Positions 29,941-39,195 are shown, counted from the first letter of the stretch. The stretch: 64,000 bases of DNA from Streptomyces mirabilis (GCF_018310535.1 NZ_CP074102.1:1426001-1490000), one strand, 5' to 3'. The notes: generated from the sequence alone by a model not told the origin. Numbers and translations: made by a program.

Positions 29941-30747
29941 ACATCACTGAAATCCCTGCGGATCGTGTGGCGGATCACGCGTCTCAACTTCCGCGCACAG
30001 CTGGAGTACCGCTCCGAGTTCCTGCTGATGATCGCGATCGGCGCGATCTGGCAGGTGTCGGTGATCGTCTTCGCTACGGTGCTGCTCACCCGGTTCACCG
30101 GGATGGGCGGCTGGGCGAGCCAGGACGTGCTGCTGATCGCGGCGACACGGATGCTTGCGCACGGTCTGTTCGTGCTCTTCCTGGGCCGGGTGCACGGACT
30201 GGCCCGGCACATCCAGGAGGGCGTGATCGACACGTACCTGGTCCGCCCGATGCCGGTCCACCGGCAACTCCAGCTCTCCGTCTTCCCCACGAACGCGATC
30301 GGCGACCTGACGGTGGCGACCGGTCTGATGGTGGGCGCGCTGACCCGCAGCCAGCTGGACTGGAACGCGGCCCGGATCTCGTACCTCGTCGTCTGTGTCC
30401 TGGGCGGGATGCTCCTGGAGGCGGCCCTGTTCACGGCGGTGGCCTGCGCCTCGCTGCGCTTCCCGGCCGCCGACTACTGGGGGCGCTGGCTGGAGGAACT
30501 GCTCGGCACGTTCGGCAGCTATCCGCTCAATGTGCTGCCGCGCGCGGTCGGCGGTTTCCTCACCTTCGGGCTGCCGCTGGCCTTCGTCGCCTACTTCCCG
30601 GCCGCCGTACTGACCGGCCACGGCGGCGACTCGGGGGTGCCGTACTGGCTGGCGGCGGCCTCACCGCTGGTGGGGCTGCTCGCCTATCTGGGCGCGCGGC
30701 TGCTGTGGCGCTGGAGCCTCGGTCACTACTCCGGGGTCAACGGCTGA
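29887..30747 (+). CDS. ABC-2-type permease (second)
   Basis: The product is 286 residues with six membrane segments, a partner of the preceding permease and ATPase. The start lies in a threefold 18-bp repeat, so ATG 29887 or 29905 could be used; neither has a strong ribosome site apart from GGGAGG at 29876. The segment GVIDTYLVRPMPVHRQLQ is characteristic of the family. The 3' end overlaps the opposite MFS gene by 22 bp. Confidence 0.87.
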   Translation: MTDGLNMTDRLNRTDKLSTSLKSLRIVWRITRLNFRAQLEYRSEFLLMIAIGAIWQVSVIVFATVLLTRFTGMGGWASQDVLLIAATRMLAHGLFVLFLGRVHGLARHIQEGVIDTYLVRPMPVHRQLQLSVFPTNAIGDLTVATGLMVGALTRSQLDWNAARISYLVVCVLGGMLLEAALFTAVACASLRFPAADYWGRWLEELLGTFGSYPLNVLPRAVGGFLTFGLPLAFVAYFPAAVLTGHGGDSGVPYWLAAASPLVGLLAYLGARLLWRWSLGHYSGVNG

Positions 30748-32090
30748 CGACCGGTGGCGCCGGCCCCGTCCGTACGGGGTCGGCGCACCGGGGTGAGCAG
30801 GGCCAGTACGGCGACGAGCAAGCAGCAGACGCCCGCGACCACGCCCACCACCGCCGTGCCGTGGCGCCCCGCGGCCCAGGTGAGGACGGCCGCGCCGGCC
30901 GGGGCCGCCGAGTAGTGCAGGGTCCAGAACGCCGAGGTGACCCGCCCGAGCAGATGCTCCGGAGTCACCTCCTGCCGCAGCGACATGGAGCACGTGCCCG
31001 CCACGCTCCCGAAGCCCAGGAAGACCGCGGTCAGGGCGGCGACGGCCGGCACGCTGTGGGCCCAACCCACGCCCGCCAGCGCGCATCCGCACACCGCCAC
31101 CGACCCGATCCAGGTCGGGCCGAAGCCCAGGCGCCGGCGCACCCGGGCCACCAGGAGCGCCCCGGCGATCGTGCCGAGCGCACCGGCCGCGAACACGGTG
31201 CCGACCGCGGCGTCGTCGCGGCCGAGATCGTGCTTGAGGTGGTAGATCAGCAGGTCGTTCAGGCCGAGGGTCAGGAAGCTGAAGAAGGACAGCAGGACGG
31301 TCAGCACGCGCAGCACCGGGTGCCGGACCAGGAAGGACACCCCGGCGAGCAGATCCGTCCGCAGCCGCCGGACCGCTCCCGCTCCGGCCGCGGCTCCCGG
31401 TGCGGGGCGTGTGGTGCCCTTGAACCGTACGAAGCCGACGCAGACGGCCGACACGCCGAAGCTCGCGGCATCCACGCCGACGGCGGCGGCCGGGCCGAAC
31501 CACGCCGCCACCAGCCCCGCGCACACCGGACCGGCCACCCCGGCCGCCGCCGCGGTCGCGTTCAGCCTGCCGTTGGCCTCCGTGATCCGCTCGACGCCGA
31601 CGAGGTTGCGGACGACGGTGACGTAGGCGACGGAGAACAGCATGCCGACGGCCTCGCACAGCGGCAGGACCACGTAGAGCAGCCAGATCCGCGGTCCGAA
31701 GACCCAGACCAGCGGAATGACCGCGTACAGCGCCATGCGGAGCAGATCGCAGGTCACGAGCAGTTTCCTGCGGTCCACCCGGTCGACGACGACCCCGGCG
31801 AAGACCCCGGCCACGACCGAGGCCGCCCCGCCGACGGCCGTCAACAGGCCCATCTGTGCGACGGATCCGGTCGCGTGCAGCACGAGCAGCGGCAGGGCGA
31901 TCAGGGCGAAGGAGTCCCCGAGGACCGACAGGGTCTGCGCGACCCAGAAGACACCGAAGTCCCGGTCCCGCCGAAGCGGGCGTGGCGGTTGCGGCAGTTC
32001 TTCGTCGGCAGTGGCTTCTGCGTCCCGCTTCAGAGGCCTGGGCTCTCGCCCACGCCGCGCGCTGTACGTCACCGTGTCGGCCCCCGTCAC
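30726..32090 (-). CDS. MFS transporter (multidrug/enterobactin-exporter-like)
   Basis: The product is 454 residues from a GTG. A 40-residue hydrophilic, basic N-terminus precedes about 12 membrane segments: FGVFWVAQTLSVLGDSFALIALPLLVL, then the loop VVVDRVDRRKLLVTCD, equivalent to the family's GxLaDRxxRR motif. This kind of MFS_3-type protein usually exports drugs or siderophores. It is transcribed alone, convergent with the ABC exporter genes, with a 22-bp overlap. Confidence 0.88.
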   Translation of the reverse strand: MTGADTVTYSARRGREPRPLKRDAEATADEELPQPPRPLRRDRDFGVFWVAQTLSVLGDSFALIALPLLVLHATGSVAQMGLLTAVGGAASVVAGVFAGVVVDRVDRRKLLVTCDLLRMALYAVIPLVWVFGPRIWLLYVVLPLCEAVGMLFSVAYVTVVRNLVGVERITEANGRLNATAAAAGVAGPVCAGLVAAWFGPAAAVGVDAASFGVSAVCVGFVRFKGTTRPAPGAAAGAGAVRRLRTDLLAGVSFLVRHPVLRVLTVLLSFFSFLTLGLNDLLIYHLKHDLGRDDAAVGTVFAAGALGTIAGALLVARVRRRLGFGPTWIGSVAVCGCALAGVGWAHSVPAVAALTAVFLGFGSVAGTCSMSLRQEVTPEHLLGRVTSAFWTLHYSAAPAGAAVLTWAAGRHGTAVVGVVAGVCCLLVAVLALLTPVRRPRTDGAGATGRQPLTPE

Positions 32091-32189
32091 CCGATCCAGT
32101 CGTCGGCCAGCCTAGACGTGCGGGTGCGCGACCACCCCCACCTCGTGAGGAACAGCCATGTCGCGCTCATCGAGAAGTCGTCGCCGAAG

Positions 32190-32404
32190 CGCCGACCCAG
32201 GGCCGGCATCTCAGCCACATCACTCTCACTGCTCGACTCAACCGGCTGGGCATCCGGTCCTTGCCGAGCCGCACCACGGCGATCCGCGACCTGACTTCCG
32301 AAGTCCCAGCCGCAGTCGTCAACCGCCTCCTTGGCGCCAGCACTTCCACCGCTACCACCCCTGGTCGTTATCTCGGCCGGCCGGCGCGCGATGCGGGCCG
32401 GTGA
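32190..32404 (+). pseudogene. remnant of a site-specific tyrosine recombinase/integrase
   Basis: In one frame the sequence reads LTARLNRLGIRSLPSRTTA, then IRDLTSEVPAAVVNRLLGAS, ending at a TGA at 32402. This resembles the C-terminal part of Streptomyces phage-type recombinases (LTxRLxxLGIxxxxxRxTAxxxLAxxLPAAVLxxLLG). The rest of the gene is missing and the active-site Arg/His/Tyr context is incomplete. It fills the 317-bp gap between two minus-strand genes and suggests a lost integrated element. The identification is by pattern only. Confidence 0.5.
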
Positions 32405-32407
32405 CCG

Positions 32408-33421
32408 TCACCGCGGACTCATCCAGTTGTTGAGTGCGATGCCGAAGGCGATGCTGCCCATCAGCAGCCCGCTGGCGAGGGTGACTGCAGCCAACTGGCC
32501 GGGAGTGGTGACATGGCGGCCGAGCCCGCACGCCGACCAGATGGCGTCGCGCAGCCCGAGCGCCATAGGGACGGTGAGCGCGCCGGTGGTGACAGCGGTG
32601 CGACCGGCGCGGCGCAGGCGGCCAACGGACGGTACAGCCACCAACTGCAGTGCGGTGTTGGCGACCATCACGAAGCCGAAGGTGCCGCTCAGGAAGACCA
32701 GGCAGTCCAGCAGGAAGACCGTGGCGGAGAAGCCCCCTTCGCTGACCGCGAATCCCGTGATGGCCAGCACCGTGCCTGCCGCACAGGCCGCGGCCGCAAG
32801 CCCCGTGAAGTGCCGGCGCATGAAGCCCAGCACGCCCACGTTGAGCGTCAGGGGCACACCTCGGCCCGCGGCGTTCGGCAGCCGGGCGGCGAGGGTTTCC
32901 ATGAGCGGAGGGAGATCACCGAGCCAGTCGTCCGCTGGTCGAGTCCGGTCGCGGGGCGGCAGAAGGCGGGCAACGCGTCGATGCAGCACAAGATGCGCAC
33001 ACACCAGGCCGGTCAGCGGCACCAGGGAGACCGCCAGCCACGGCGTCGTTGAGTTCCAGAGCTGATGGTCGGCGCGGAGCGCCAGAGCCAGCCAGTCGGC
33101 GCCGATCGTCAGGGCGATGAGCAGCGTGGCGGCCAGCCCGGCGCGCAGCAACTGCTCGATGCGCGCGCTGGGCATTGGGTCGGCTGCGCGGCACAGCGGT
33201 ACGCGCAGCGCACCGATCCCGGCCAGCAGCGGGACGAAGAACTTGGTGAACGACACGACGGCGTCGTACGGGTCGTCCTGCCACGGGCTTCCCGCACGCA
33301 CGGCGTGGAGTGTGGTCAGGACGGCGAAGACGGTGAAAGCGGCGGCGTTCACCGCGGCCAGTCGTAAGGTTCGGGCCGCGGCCGGGCGGGCGGGGTGCCC
33401 TACCGGAAGCGCTGGTGGCAC
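32408..33421 (-). CDS. hypothetical multi-pass membrane protein
   Basis: I use the GTG at 33421, which has GAGAGGGG eight bases upstream; a longer in-frame start exists at 33532. The product is 337 residues with about eight hydrophobic segments (LRLAAVNAAAFTVFAVLTTLHAV; FVPLLAGIGALRV; AGLAATLLIALTIGADWLALAL, and others), and a soluble loop containing DRTRPADDWLGDLPPL. I recognise no family or catalytic motif. It lies downstream of the prenyltransferase gene in the same direction, 166 bp apart. Confidence 0.7.
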   Translation of the reverse strand: MPPALPVGHPARPAAARTLRLAAVNAAAFTVFAVLTTLHAVRAGSPWQDDPYDAVVSFTKFFVPLLAGIGALRVPLCRAADPMPSARIEQLLRAGLAATLLIALTIGADWLALALRADHQLWNSTTPWLAVSLVPLTGLVCAHLVLHRRVARLLPPRDRTRPADDWLGDLPPLMETLAARLPNAAGRGVPLTLNVGVLGFMRRHFTGLAAAACAAGTVLAITGFAVSEGGFSATVFLLDCLVFLSGTFGFVMVANTALQLVAVPSVGRLRRAGRTAVTTGALTVPMALGLRDAIWSACGLGRHVTTPGQLAAVTLASGLLMGSIAFGIALNNWMSPR

Positions 33422-33587
33422 AAGTTCATCCCCTCTCGATGGAGTACAACGCCCAAGTTGAGGGCCGGCCGCTTTACCCTGATCCACTTCTGAGACGCGC
33501 CATAATCGCCCTCGCTCTCTGGGCCGGGACAAGGCCTGTGGCCCGCCGGCCCAGGAAGACCGGCATCACGAAGCCGCGAGGCGCTTT

Positions 33588-34366
33588 TCAGGCGCCGTAG
33601 CGACGCTGCCGGGCGGCGTACGCACGTACGGCACGCAGGAAGTCGACTTCGCGGAACGCCGGCCAATACGCCTCACAGAAGTAAAGCTCCGAGTAAGCGC
33701 TCTGCCACAGCAGGAAATTGGACATGCGCTGCTCTCCGCTGGTGCGGATGACCAGGTCGGGGTCGGGCTGGACGGCGGTGTACAGGTGGCGGGCGATGTC
33801 GTCCGCGGTCAGGTCATCGGCGAGGCCCCGCATCGACCTACCGGTCTCCGCCTGCTCGTACAGCAGATCGCGTACGGCGTCTACGAGTTCCTGGCGCCCT
33901 CCGTAGCCGACCGCAAGGGTTACGTGCGCTCCGGTGGTGCACTCCCGTGTGGCCTCGACGGCCTCTTTGAGGGCGCGAGCGGTGGTGTCGGGAAGCGTGT
34001 CGAACGCTCCGGCGACATGTAGCTGCCAGCGCGGTCGTGGCCTAGCAAGGTTCGTGGTCAGGACTTCCTCGATCACCTGCATCAGGAGGGAGACCTCGGC
34101 GTCATCGCGTCGTTGGAGGTTTTCGGCGGAGCAGACGAACACGGTGACGTGCCGGATCTGGAGGGCCTCGCACCACGAGAGCACATTCTCTACATGCTCG
34201 GCACCGTACTTGTGGCCAAGGCTCGGGTTCCCGATTCCTCGCTGGCGAGCCCAGCGGCGATTGCCATCCATGATCAGCCCGATGTGCCTGGGGAGCTCTA
34301 TGCCCTGTACACCCGTCGGCGGAGCCGACGGGTGTACAGGGCATAGAGAGGATCGGTGACGCGCAC
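33588..34366 (-). pseudogene. uppS: isoprenyl (cis-prenyl) transferase, uppS family, with frameshift in the 5' part
   Basis: The main frame holds the prenyltransferase body: HIGLIMDGNRRWA with the catalytic Asp, a YGGRQELVDAV segment, and RTSGEQRMSNFLLWQSAYSELYF with FWPAF-like AYWPAFREVDF. It has no usable start of its own. The expected N-terminus of Streptomyces UppS (about LVYGLYARRV) is found in the neighbouring frame as MRVTDPLYALYTRRLRRRV, from a GTG at 34366 with GAAAGG upstream. That frame stops at a TAG at 34298-34300. Joining the two needs a -1 shift (or one extra base) at the end of a perfect 25-bp palindrome. Either the gene is broken, or it uses frameshifting, or the sequence has an error. 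It would add isoprene units to make a short or polyprenyl diphosphate. Confidence 0.75.
34296..34348. repeat. perfect 25-bp inverted repeat with 3-nt loop inside the uppS 5' region
   Basis: The left arm (34296-34320) and right arm (34324-34348) are exact complements over 25 bp around GGA. The core half is GCCCTGTACACCCGTCGGC. The mRNA of the prenyltransferase would carry this hairpin from about codon 7 to codon 23. Its end is where the reading frame breaks. Confidence 0.9.
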
Positions 34367-34870
34367 GTCGGAGCCTTTCGGGGTGGAAGGAGGGTCGGGC
34401 GGGCGTTGGCCCGCCCCCGCGGCGCCCCGGTCCTTGCCTCCCGCAAGCGCCGAACCGCTCTCCGTGATGCGCTCCGCGTCTGTGGCCACAGTCTTGATAC
34501 CGGACCGGAAAGAAAGCGCTTTTCGCCCGATCTATGCGCGTTACGCCGCCGCGGAACCGGCGCCTGCTCGGAGTGGCGCGCACAAGCGAGCCCCGCTCCA
34601 TGTGATGCACGCCACGTGACACACGCCCCATATAGTTCATCATTCAACCTCTAGCTAGGAAGCGTCTTCTCTGGAAGATTGATTGACGCGAGCGTCCCCC
34701 TCGGGGGACGGAGCACCACCCCGGCGTGACACCCCAAGGAGGCCGTGATGCCGGCATCCAAGAACCGACCGCAGGGACTGCTGGCACGAGCCGGCCGCCT
34801 CTTCGGCCAACCCGCGGCCAGACACGCCAGGTCTGCGCCCCTTCCCGTGACAGAAGAAAAGGAACCCGTC
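34367..34870. other. divergent promoter region with an alternative upstream start for the YcaC-like gene
   Basis: This 504-bp stretch separates the prenyltransferase and hydrolase genes. A hairpin GGGCGGGC-GTT-GGCCCGCCC lies near 34396. CTAGCTAG near 34650 and GTCCCCCTCGGGGGAC near 34693 are palindromic. A strong AAGGAGG (34736-34742) precedes ATG 34748, in frame with the hydrolase. Translation from there would add 41 basic residues. No further gene is seen. Confidence 0.45.
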
Positions 34871-35533
34871 ATGTTCAACATCGCCAATGTCAAGGCCGCT
34901 CCCAGCCCGGACCTGCTGACTCCCGACAACTCCGTGATGCTGTTCGTCGACCATCAGCCGCAGATGTTCTTCGGGACCGGAAGTGGCGACCGCGGCGCGA
35001 TCATCAACGCCACCGTGGGCCTGGCCAAGGCCGCCAAGGCCTTCAATGTCCCCACCGTGCTGACCACGGTTGCCGCCGAGTCGTTCTCCGGCCCGCTGCT
35101 GCCGCAGCTCGCCGAGGTCTTCCCCGGCCAGGAGATCATCGACCGCACCACCATGAACGCGTGGGAGGACAGCGCGCTCGTCGAGGCCGTCAGGGCCACC
35201 GGCCGCAGGAAGATCATCCTGTCGGGCCTGTGGACCGAGGTGTGCCTGGTTCTCCCGGCGCTGTCCGCGCTCGGACAGGGCTACGAGGTGTACGTGGTGG
35301 CCGACGCCTCCGGCGGTGTCACCCCGCAGGCTCACGAGCACGCCCTCCAGCGCATGATCAACGCCGGTGCGGTGCCGGTCACCTGGATCCAGGTGCTGCT
35401 CGAGCTGCAGCGCGACTGGGCCCGCGGCGAGACCTACGGCGCTGTCATGGAGATCGTCAAGGAGCACGGCGGCGCCTACGGTCTCGGCGTCGTCTACGCC
35501 CAGTCCGTCATCGGCGCCCACGCCGCGGGCTGA
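34871..35533 (+). CDS. isochorismatase-like cysteine hydrolase (YcaC family)
   Basis: The product is 220 residues from the ATG at 34871 (ribosome site AAAAGGAA), chosen because the family begins about here. An in-frame ATG at 34748 with a better AAGGAGG would give 261 residues. The catalytic Asp is in LFVDHQ and the nucleophile Cys is in GLWTEVCLVLPALSAL; ALSAL and the INAWEDS-like NAWEDSALVEA segment are typical of YcaC. YcaC-type proteins are cytoplasmic oligomers of unsure substrate. It heads a set of small-molecule genes (DUF1275, amidohydrolase, DoxX, MarR). Confidence 0.9.
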   Translation: MFNIANVKAAPSPDLLTPDNSVMLFVDHQPQMFFGTGSGDRGAIINATVGLAKAAKAFNVPTVLTTVAAESFSGPLLPQLAEVFPGQEIIDRTTMNAWEDSALVEAVRATGRRKIILSGLWTEVCLVLPALSALGQGYEVYVVADASGGVTPQAHEHALQRMINAGAVPVTWIQVLLELQRDWARGETYGAVMEIVKEHGGAYGLGVVYAQSVIGAHAAG

Positions 35534-35971
35534 CCGCCGTCCGGGCCGCCGGCCCGAGGGCGCCCCGTCCCGGGCCGGCCCGGCCCGGGACCCAGGACCT
35601 CGATGTGCACGACATTCGGCGGTTTCGGCGGCGCGGACGTCATCTCGCGCCGCAGGGGAAACGCCACCCACCGCAGGCAGGCGCCGAACTGCACGCGAGT
35701 GACGGTCCGTTGGGCGGCCCCGGGAGGTGCCGCCGCGTGCAGGACCGAGCACGGTGGCCGTGTCGCCGGCCGCTGACCGGCGGTCGTGGGTGCTGGGGCG
35801 GCGCCTCGTCCGTGCGGCCGTCGGCCAGGTGGCCGAGGACACCGGCCGAGATCCTCGACACGGCCCAGGAGCCGGCCCGTGCCTGCGGCGAGCGTCCAGC
35901 CGGCACGGCGGACGAGGTCTCCAGTCAGAGCAACCCAGACCGAACACGGGTCGTGGCCCAAGGAAACGACA
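35534..35971. other. 438-bp spacer without a recognisable gene
   Basis: Immediately after the hydrolase lies the palindrome at 35567-35591 (listed as terminator). The rest up to the DUF1275 start has no frame with convincing start, ribosome site and protein content. The last 30 bp hold the ribosome site AAGGAAACG of the next gene. Confidence 0.55.
35567..35591 (+). terminator. hairpin downstream of the YcaC-like gene
   Basis: A perfect 10-bp inverted repeat GTCCCGGGCC...GGCCCGGGAC with a 5-nt loop lies 33 bp after the stop codon. There is no T tract. Confidence 0.55.
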
Positions 35972-36658
35972 GTGACTATCAACCATCCGCCGGCCCAGCG
36001 TGCGCCGGGCGACCGTGAGCCGCTGCTGCCTGCCCTCATGACAGCGACGGCCGTGAGCGGCCTCATCGACGCGATCAGCTACCTGGGCCTGGGACATGTC
36101 TTCACCGCGAACATGACCGGCAATGTGGTCATCATCGGCTTCGCCGCCGCCGGCGTACCCGGCTTCTCGGTGCTCGGCTCGCTGGTGTCGCTCGCCGCCT
36201 TCCTGGTCGGTGCGGTGGCCGCCGGCCGTCTGGAAACCGTGATGCGCCACCGCACTTCGTCGCGCTGGCTGCGCTTGACCCTGGTGCTTGAAATGGTCTT
36301 GCTGGCCACCGCGACAGCCGTCGCCTTCGCCGCGAGCCATGCGGTCTATGCGCTCATCGCCCTGACCGCACTGGCCATGGGCCTGCGCAACGGGACGGTG
36401 CGCAAACTCGCCGTGCCGGATGTGACCACGACGGTGCTGACGCTCACTCTGACCGGACTGGCGTCCGACTCGACTCTGGCAGGCGGTACCAATCCGCGTG
36501 CCGGCCGCCGACTGGTCTCCGTGCTGGCGATGCTGACAGGCGCATTCGGGGGAGCCCTGCTCGTACAACACACGGGGCTTGGCTGGCCTTTGCTGGCCGG
36601 CACGTTCGGTACCGCTGCTGCCGTCCTGGCCGTGCCCCGCAGCTCATCCTCCAGCTGA
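35972..36658 (+). CDS. DUF1275 (YoaK-like) membrane protein
   Basis: The product is 228 residues from a GTG at 35972 with AAGGAAACG upstream. It has six hydrophobic segments. The start of the domain reads TATAVSGLIDAISYLGLGHVFTANMTGNVV, the hallmark of DUF1275 proteins (the pattern D-x-x-x-Y/F...FxANMTGN). A second motif, MGLRNGTVRKLAVPDVTTTVLT, fits as well. The function is unknown. It precedes the amidohydrolase gene by 99 bp. Confidence 0.9.
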   Translation: MTINHPPAQRAPGDREPLLPALMTATAVSGLIDAISYLGLGHVFTANMTGNVVIIGFAAAGVPGFSVLGSLVSLAAFLVGAVAAGRLETVMRHRTSSRWLRLTLVLEMVLLATATAVAFAASHAVYALIALTALAMGLRNGTVRKLAVPDVTTTVLTLTLTGLASDSTLAGGTNPRAGRRLVSVLAMLTGAFGGALLVQHTGLGWPLLAGTFGTAAAVLAVPRSSSSS

Positions 36659-36757
36659 CACAGCCCGCGGTCACTCCCATCCCCACTGCGGCCCCCAACA
36701 GCCGCTTCACCCCTCACACGGCTTCTCAGAACCCCCTGCTCACTGGAGATGATTTCC

Positions 36758-38647
36758 ATGGCCACTATGCCTGTGGCTGGCCTCCCCCCTGTCCACGACG
36801 ACCACGTCGCCGACATCGTGGTCCGCAACGCCAAGATCTACACCGGCGACCCGGTGCACCCGCAGGCCGGCGCGGTCGCCATCAAGGACGGCAAGGTCAC
36901 CGTGGTCGGTGACGACAAGGATGTCGCCCCCCTGATCAGCGCCCGGACCCGCGTGGTCGACGCGCTGGGCCGCCGGGTCATCCCCGGCCTCAACGACTCC
37001 CACGTGCACGTGATCCGGGGCGGCTTGAACTACGTCCTGGAACTGCGCTGGGACGGTGTGCCCACACTGCGCCAGGCTCTGGCGATGCTGCGCGAGCAGG
37101 CCGCCCGCACCCCCAAGGGGCAGTGGGTCAGGGTGGTCGGAGGATGGTCGGCGGACCAGTTCGCCGAGAAGCGCCTGCCGACCCTCGCCGAGCTGAACGC
37201 GGCCGCGCCGGACACACCGGTGTTCGTGCTGCACCTCTACCAGTCCGCCCTGATGAACCGCGCGGCGCTGAAGGCGGCCGGCTACACCAAGAGCACCCCT
37301 GACCCCAAGGGCGGTCAGCTCGTGCGTGGCCGCGACGGGGAGCCGACCGGCATGCTCCTGGCCGCGCCCAGCGCGCTCATCCTGTACTCCACCCTCGCCG
37401 CGGCACCGACCCTGCAGGGCGAGGACCTGAAGACCTCCACCCGGCACTTCTTCCGCGAGCTGAACCGGTTCGGCCTCACCTCGGCCATCGACGCGGCCGG
37501 TGGATTCCAGAACTTCCCCGACAACTACGGCACCGTCATCGACCTTGCCAGGGCCGGCCAGCTGTCGCTGCGCATCGCCTACCACCTCTTCCCGCAGACC
37601 CCGGGACAGGAGATCGACGACCTGCAGCGCTGGATCGGCATGATCCGGCCCGGAGACGGCGACGAATGGCTCCGGCTCAACGGCGCCGGAGAGAACCTGA
37701 CCTGGTCGGCGGCCGACTTCGAGAATTTCACCGAGCCCCGGCCCGAACTGGCCGCGGACTACGAGGGAAGCTTCGAGAGGGCTGTGCGGCTGCTGATGGA
37801 GAACGGCTGGGGCTTCCGCCTGCACGCCACCTACGACGAGACGATCCGCCGCGACCTCGCGGTCTTCGAGAAGCTCGCCGCCGAGGGCCTGTTCCCCACC
37901 GGGAACCGCTGGCTGTTCGACCACGCGGAGACCGTCTCGAGCGACAGCCTGGACCGCATCGCCAAGCTCGGCGGCGCCATGTCGATCCAGAACCGGATGT
38001 CCTTCCAGGGCGAGGCGTTCGTACGCCGCTACGGCGCCGGAGCCGCCGCAGACGCACCGCCGGTGCGCGCCATGCTGGAGCGTGGCCTGACCGTCGGCGC
38101 AGGCACGGACGCCACCCGGGTGTCCTCCTACAACCCCTGGGTCGCGCTGCACTGGCTGGTCTCCGGCCGGACCGTCGGCGATCTGACGCTCTACCCGCCG
38201 GAGAACCGCGTCGGCCGCGAGACCGCACTGACCATGTACACCCAGGCCGGCGCCAAGCTCACCGGAGAGCAGGACGTCAAGGGCATCCTCAAGCCCGGGT
38301 TCTACGGCGACCTCGCCGTCCTCTCCGACGACTTCTTCGCCGTCCCCGAGCAGGACATCCCGCACATCGAGTCCCTCCTCACCGTCACCGGCGGCCGCAT
38401 CGTCTACGCCACCGCCGAGTACGAGGGCCTGGACGAGGAGATTCCGGCGATCAGCCCGGCATGGAGCCCGGTCGCCCACTACGGCGGCTACCAGGCCACC
38501 GTCAAGCCCAGCATCTCGGGCGCGCGACAGGCCGAACTGCTCGGCCAGGCCGTCGCCGAGTCCGAGCAGCACCGGCAGTGGCGCACCCAGCGCGGCTTCA
38601 TCCCGGAGGCTCGGACGGAGATCTTCGACACCTGCTTCGTGCTGTAA
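36758..38647 (+). CDS. metal-dependent amidohydrolase (amidohydro_3 / YtcJ-like)
   Basis: The start is the ATG at 36758 with GGAG nine bases upstream (ATG 36749 abuts that site). The product is 629 residues. The first metal site is NDSHVHV (His82, His84). Further ligands are the His of RLHATYD and of LFDHAET, and the catalytic Asp is in AGTDATR. The C-terminal composite domain (PGFYGDLAVLSDDFFAVPEQDI) is as in the YtcJ-like branch. There is no signal peptide. The reaction is probably hydrolysis of an N-acyl or imino compound; the substrate is unknown. A decayed copy of its 3' end lies at 39845. Confidence 0.92.
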   Translation: MATMPVAGLPPVHDDHVADIVVRNAKIYTGDPVHPQAGAVAIKDGKVTVVGDDKDVAPLISARTRVVDALGRRVIPGLNDSHVHVIRGGLNYVLELRWDGVPTLRQALAMLREQAARTPKGQWVRVVGGWSADQFAEKRLPTLAELNAAAPDTPVFVLHLYQSALMNRAALKAAGYTKSTPDPKGGQLVRGRDGEPTGMLLAAPSALILYSTLAAAPTLQGEDLKTSTRHFFRELNRFGLTSAIDAAGGFQNFPDNYGTVIDLARAGQLSLRIAYHLFPQTPGQEIDDLQRWIGMIRPGDGDEWLRLNGAGENLTWSAADFENFTEPRPELAADYEGSFERAVRLLMENGWGFRLHATYDETIRRDLAVFEKLAAEGLFPTGNRWLFDHAETVSSDSLDRIAKLGGAMSIQNRMSFQGEAFVRRYGAGAAADAPPVRAMLERGLTVGAGTDATRVSSYNPWVALHWLVSGRTVGDLTLYPPENRVGRETALTMYTQAGAKLTGEQDVKGILKPGFYGDLAVLSDDFFAVPEQDIPHIESLLTVTGGRIVYATAEYEGLDEEIPAISPAWSPVAHYGGYQATVKPSISGARQAELLGQAVAESEQHRQWRTQRGFIPEARTEIFDTCFVL

Positions 38648-38700
38648 AGCACGGAAACTCACCACTACCGCACCACCTACCCACGCATGAGGAGAGTGTG

Positions 38701-39195
38701 ATGAACACCGGATTGCTCATCCTGCGACTGGCCGTCGGCCTCCTATTCGTCGGGCATGGGATCCAGAAAGTCAGCCATCGCCTCGGCGGCCACGGGATCG
38801 AGGGTGGAGCGGCAGAGTTCGAAGCGGACGGGTTCCGCGGCGGCCGGCTCACCGCGGCCGCCGCGGGCCTCGGGCAGATCGCCGCGGGTCTGCTGCTCAG
38901 CGCAGGAGCGCTCGCCCCCTTGGCGGCCACCATCGCAGCGGGAGTGATGACGGTCGCGGTCACGGTCAAGTGGCGCAACGGGCTCTGGGTGCAGAACAAC
39001 GGCTACGAGTACCCGCTCGTGCTGCTGATCCTGCCGGCCGTGCTGACGCTCACCGGACCCGGCCGCTGGTCGGTCGACCAGACCATCGGGCTGCTGCCCT
39101 GGGCCCCGTGGTGGACAGTCGCGGCCGTCGGCCTCGGCGTCTTCAGCGGGCTGATGACCCGCGTCATCCTCGCACGGCCGGACCTTCACCACTGA
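38701..39195 (+). CDS. DoxX-family membrane protein
   Basis: The product is 164 residues with four membrane segments. The N-terminus LILRLAVGLLFVGHGIQKV and the later EYPLVLLILPAVLTLTGPGRWSVDQ match the DoxX family, small membrane proteins often paired with redox or detoxification enzymes. It lies 53 bp after the amidohydrolase. A remnant copy of its last 30 codons is present at about 39890-39985. Confidence 0.9.
   Translation: MNTGLLILRLAVGLLFVGHGIQKVSHRLGGHGIEGGAAEFEADGFRGGRLTAAAAGLGQIAAGLLLSAGALAPLAATIAAGVMTVAVTVKWRNGLWVQNNGYEYPLVLLILPAVLTLTGPGRWSVDQTIGLLPWAPWWTVAAVGLGVFSGLMTRVILARPDLHH

Noticed and set aside
34651..36571. A 638-codon minus-strand frame across the YcaC and DUF1275 genes
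   Set aside because: Antisense to two genes with clear family motifs; its own translation is low complexity.
36571..38665. Long minus-strand open frames antisense to the amidohydrolase, DoxX and DUF1275 genes
   Set aside because: They arise from high third-position GC. The plus-strand proteins carry metal sites and family motifs.
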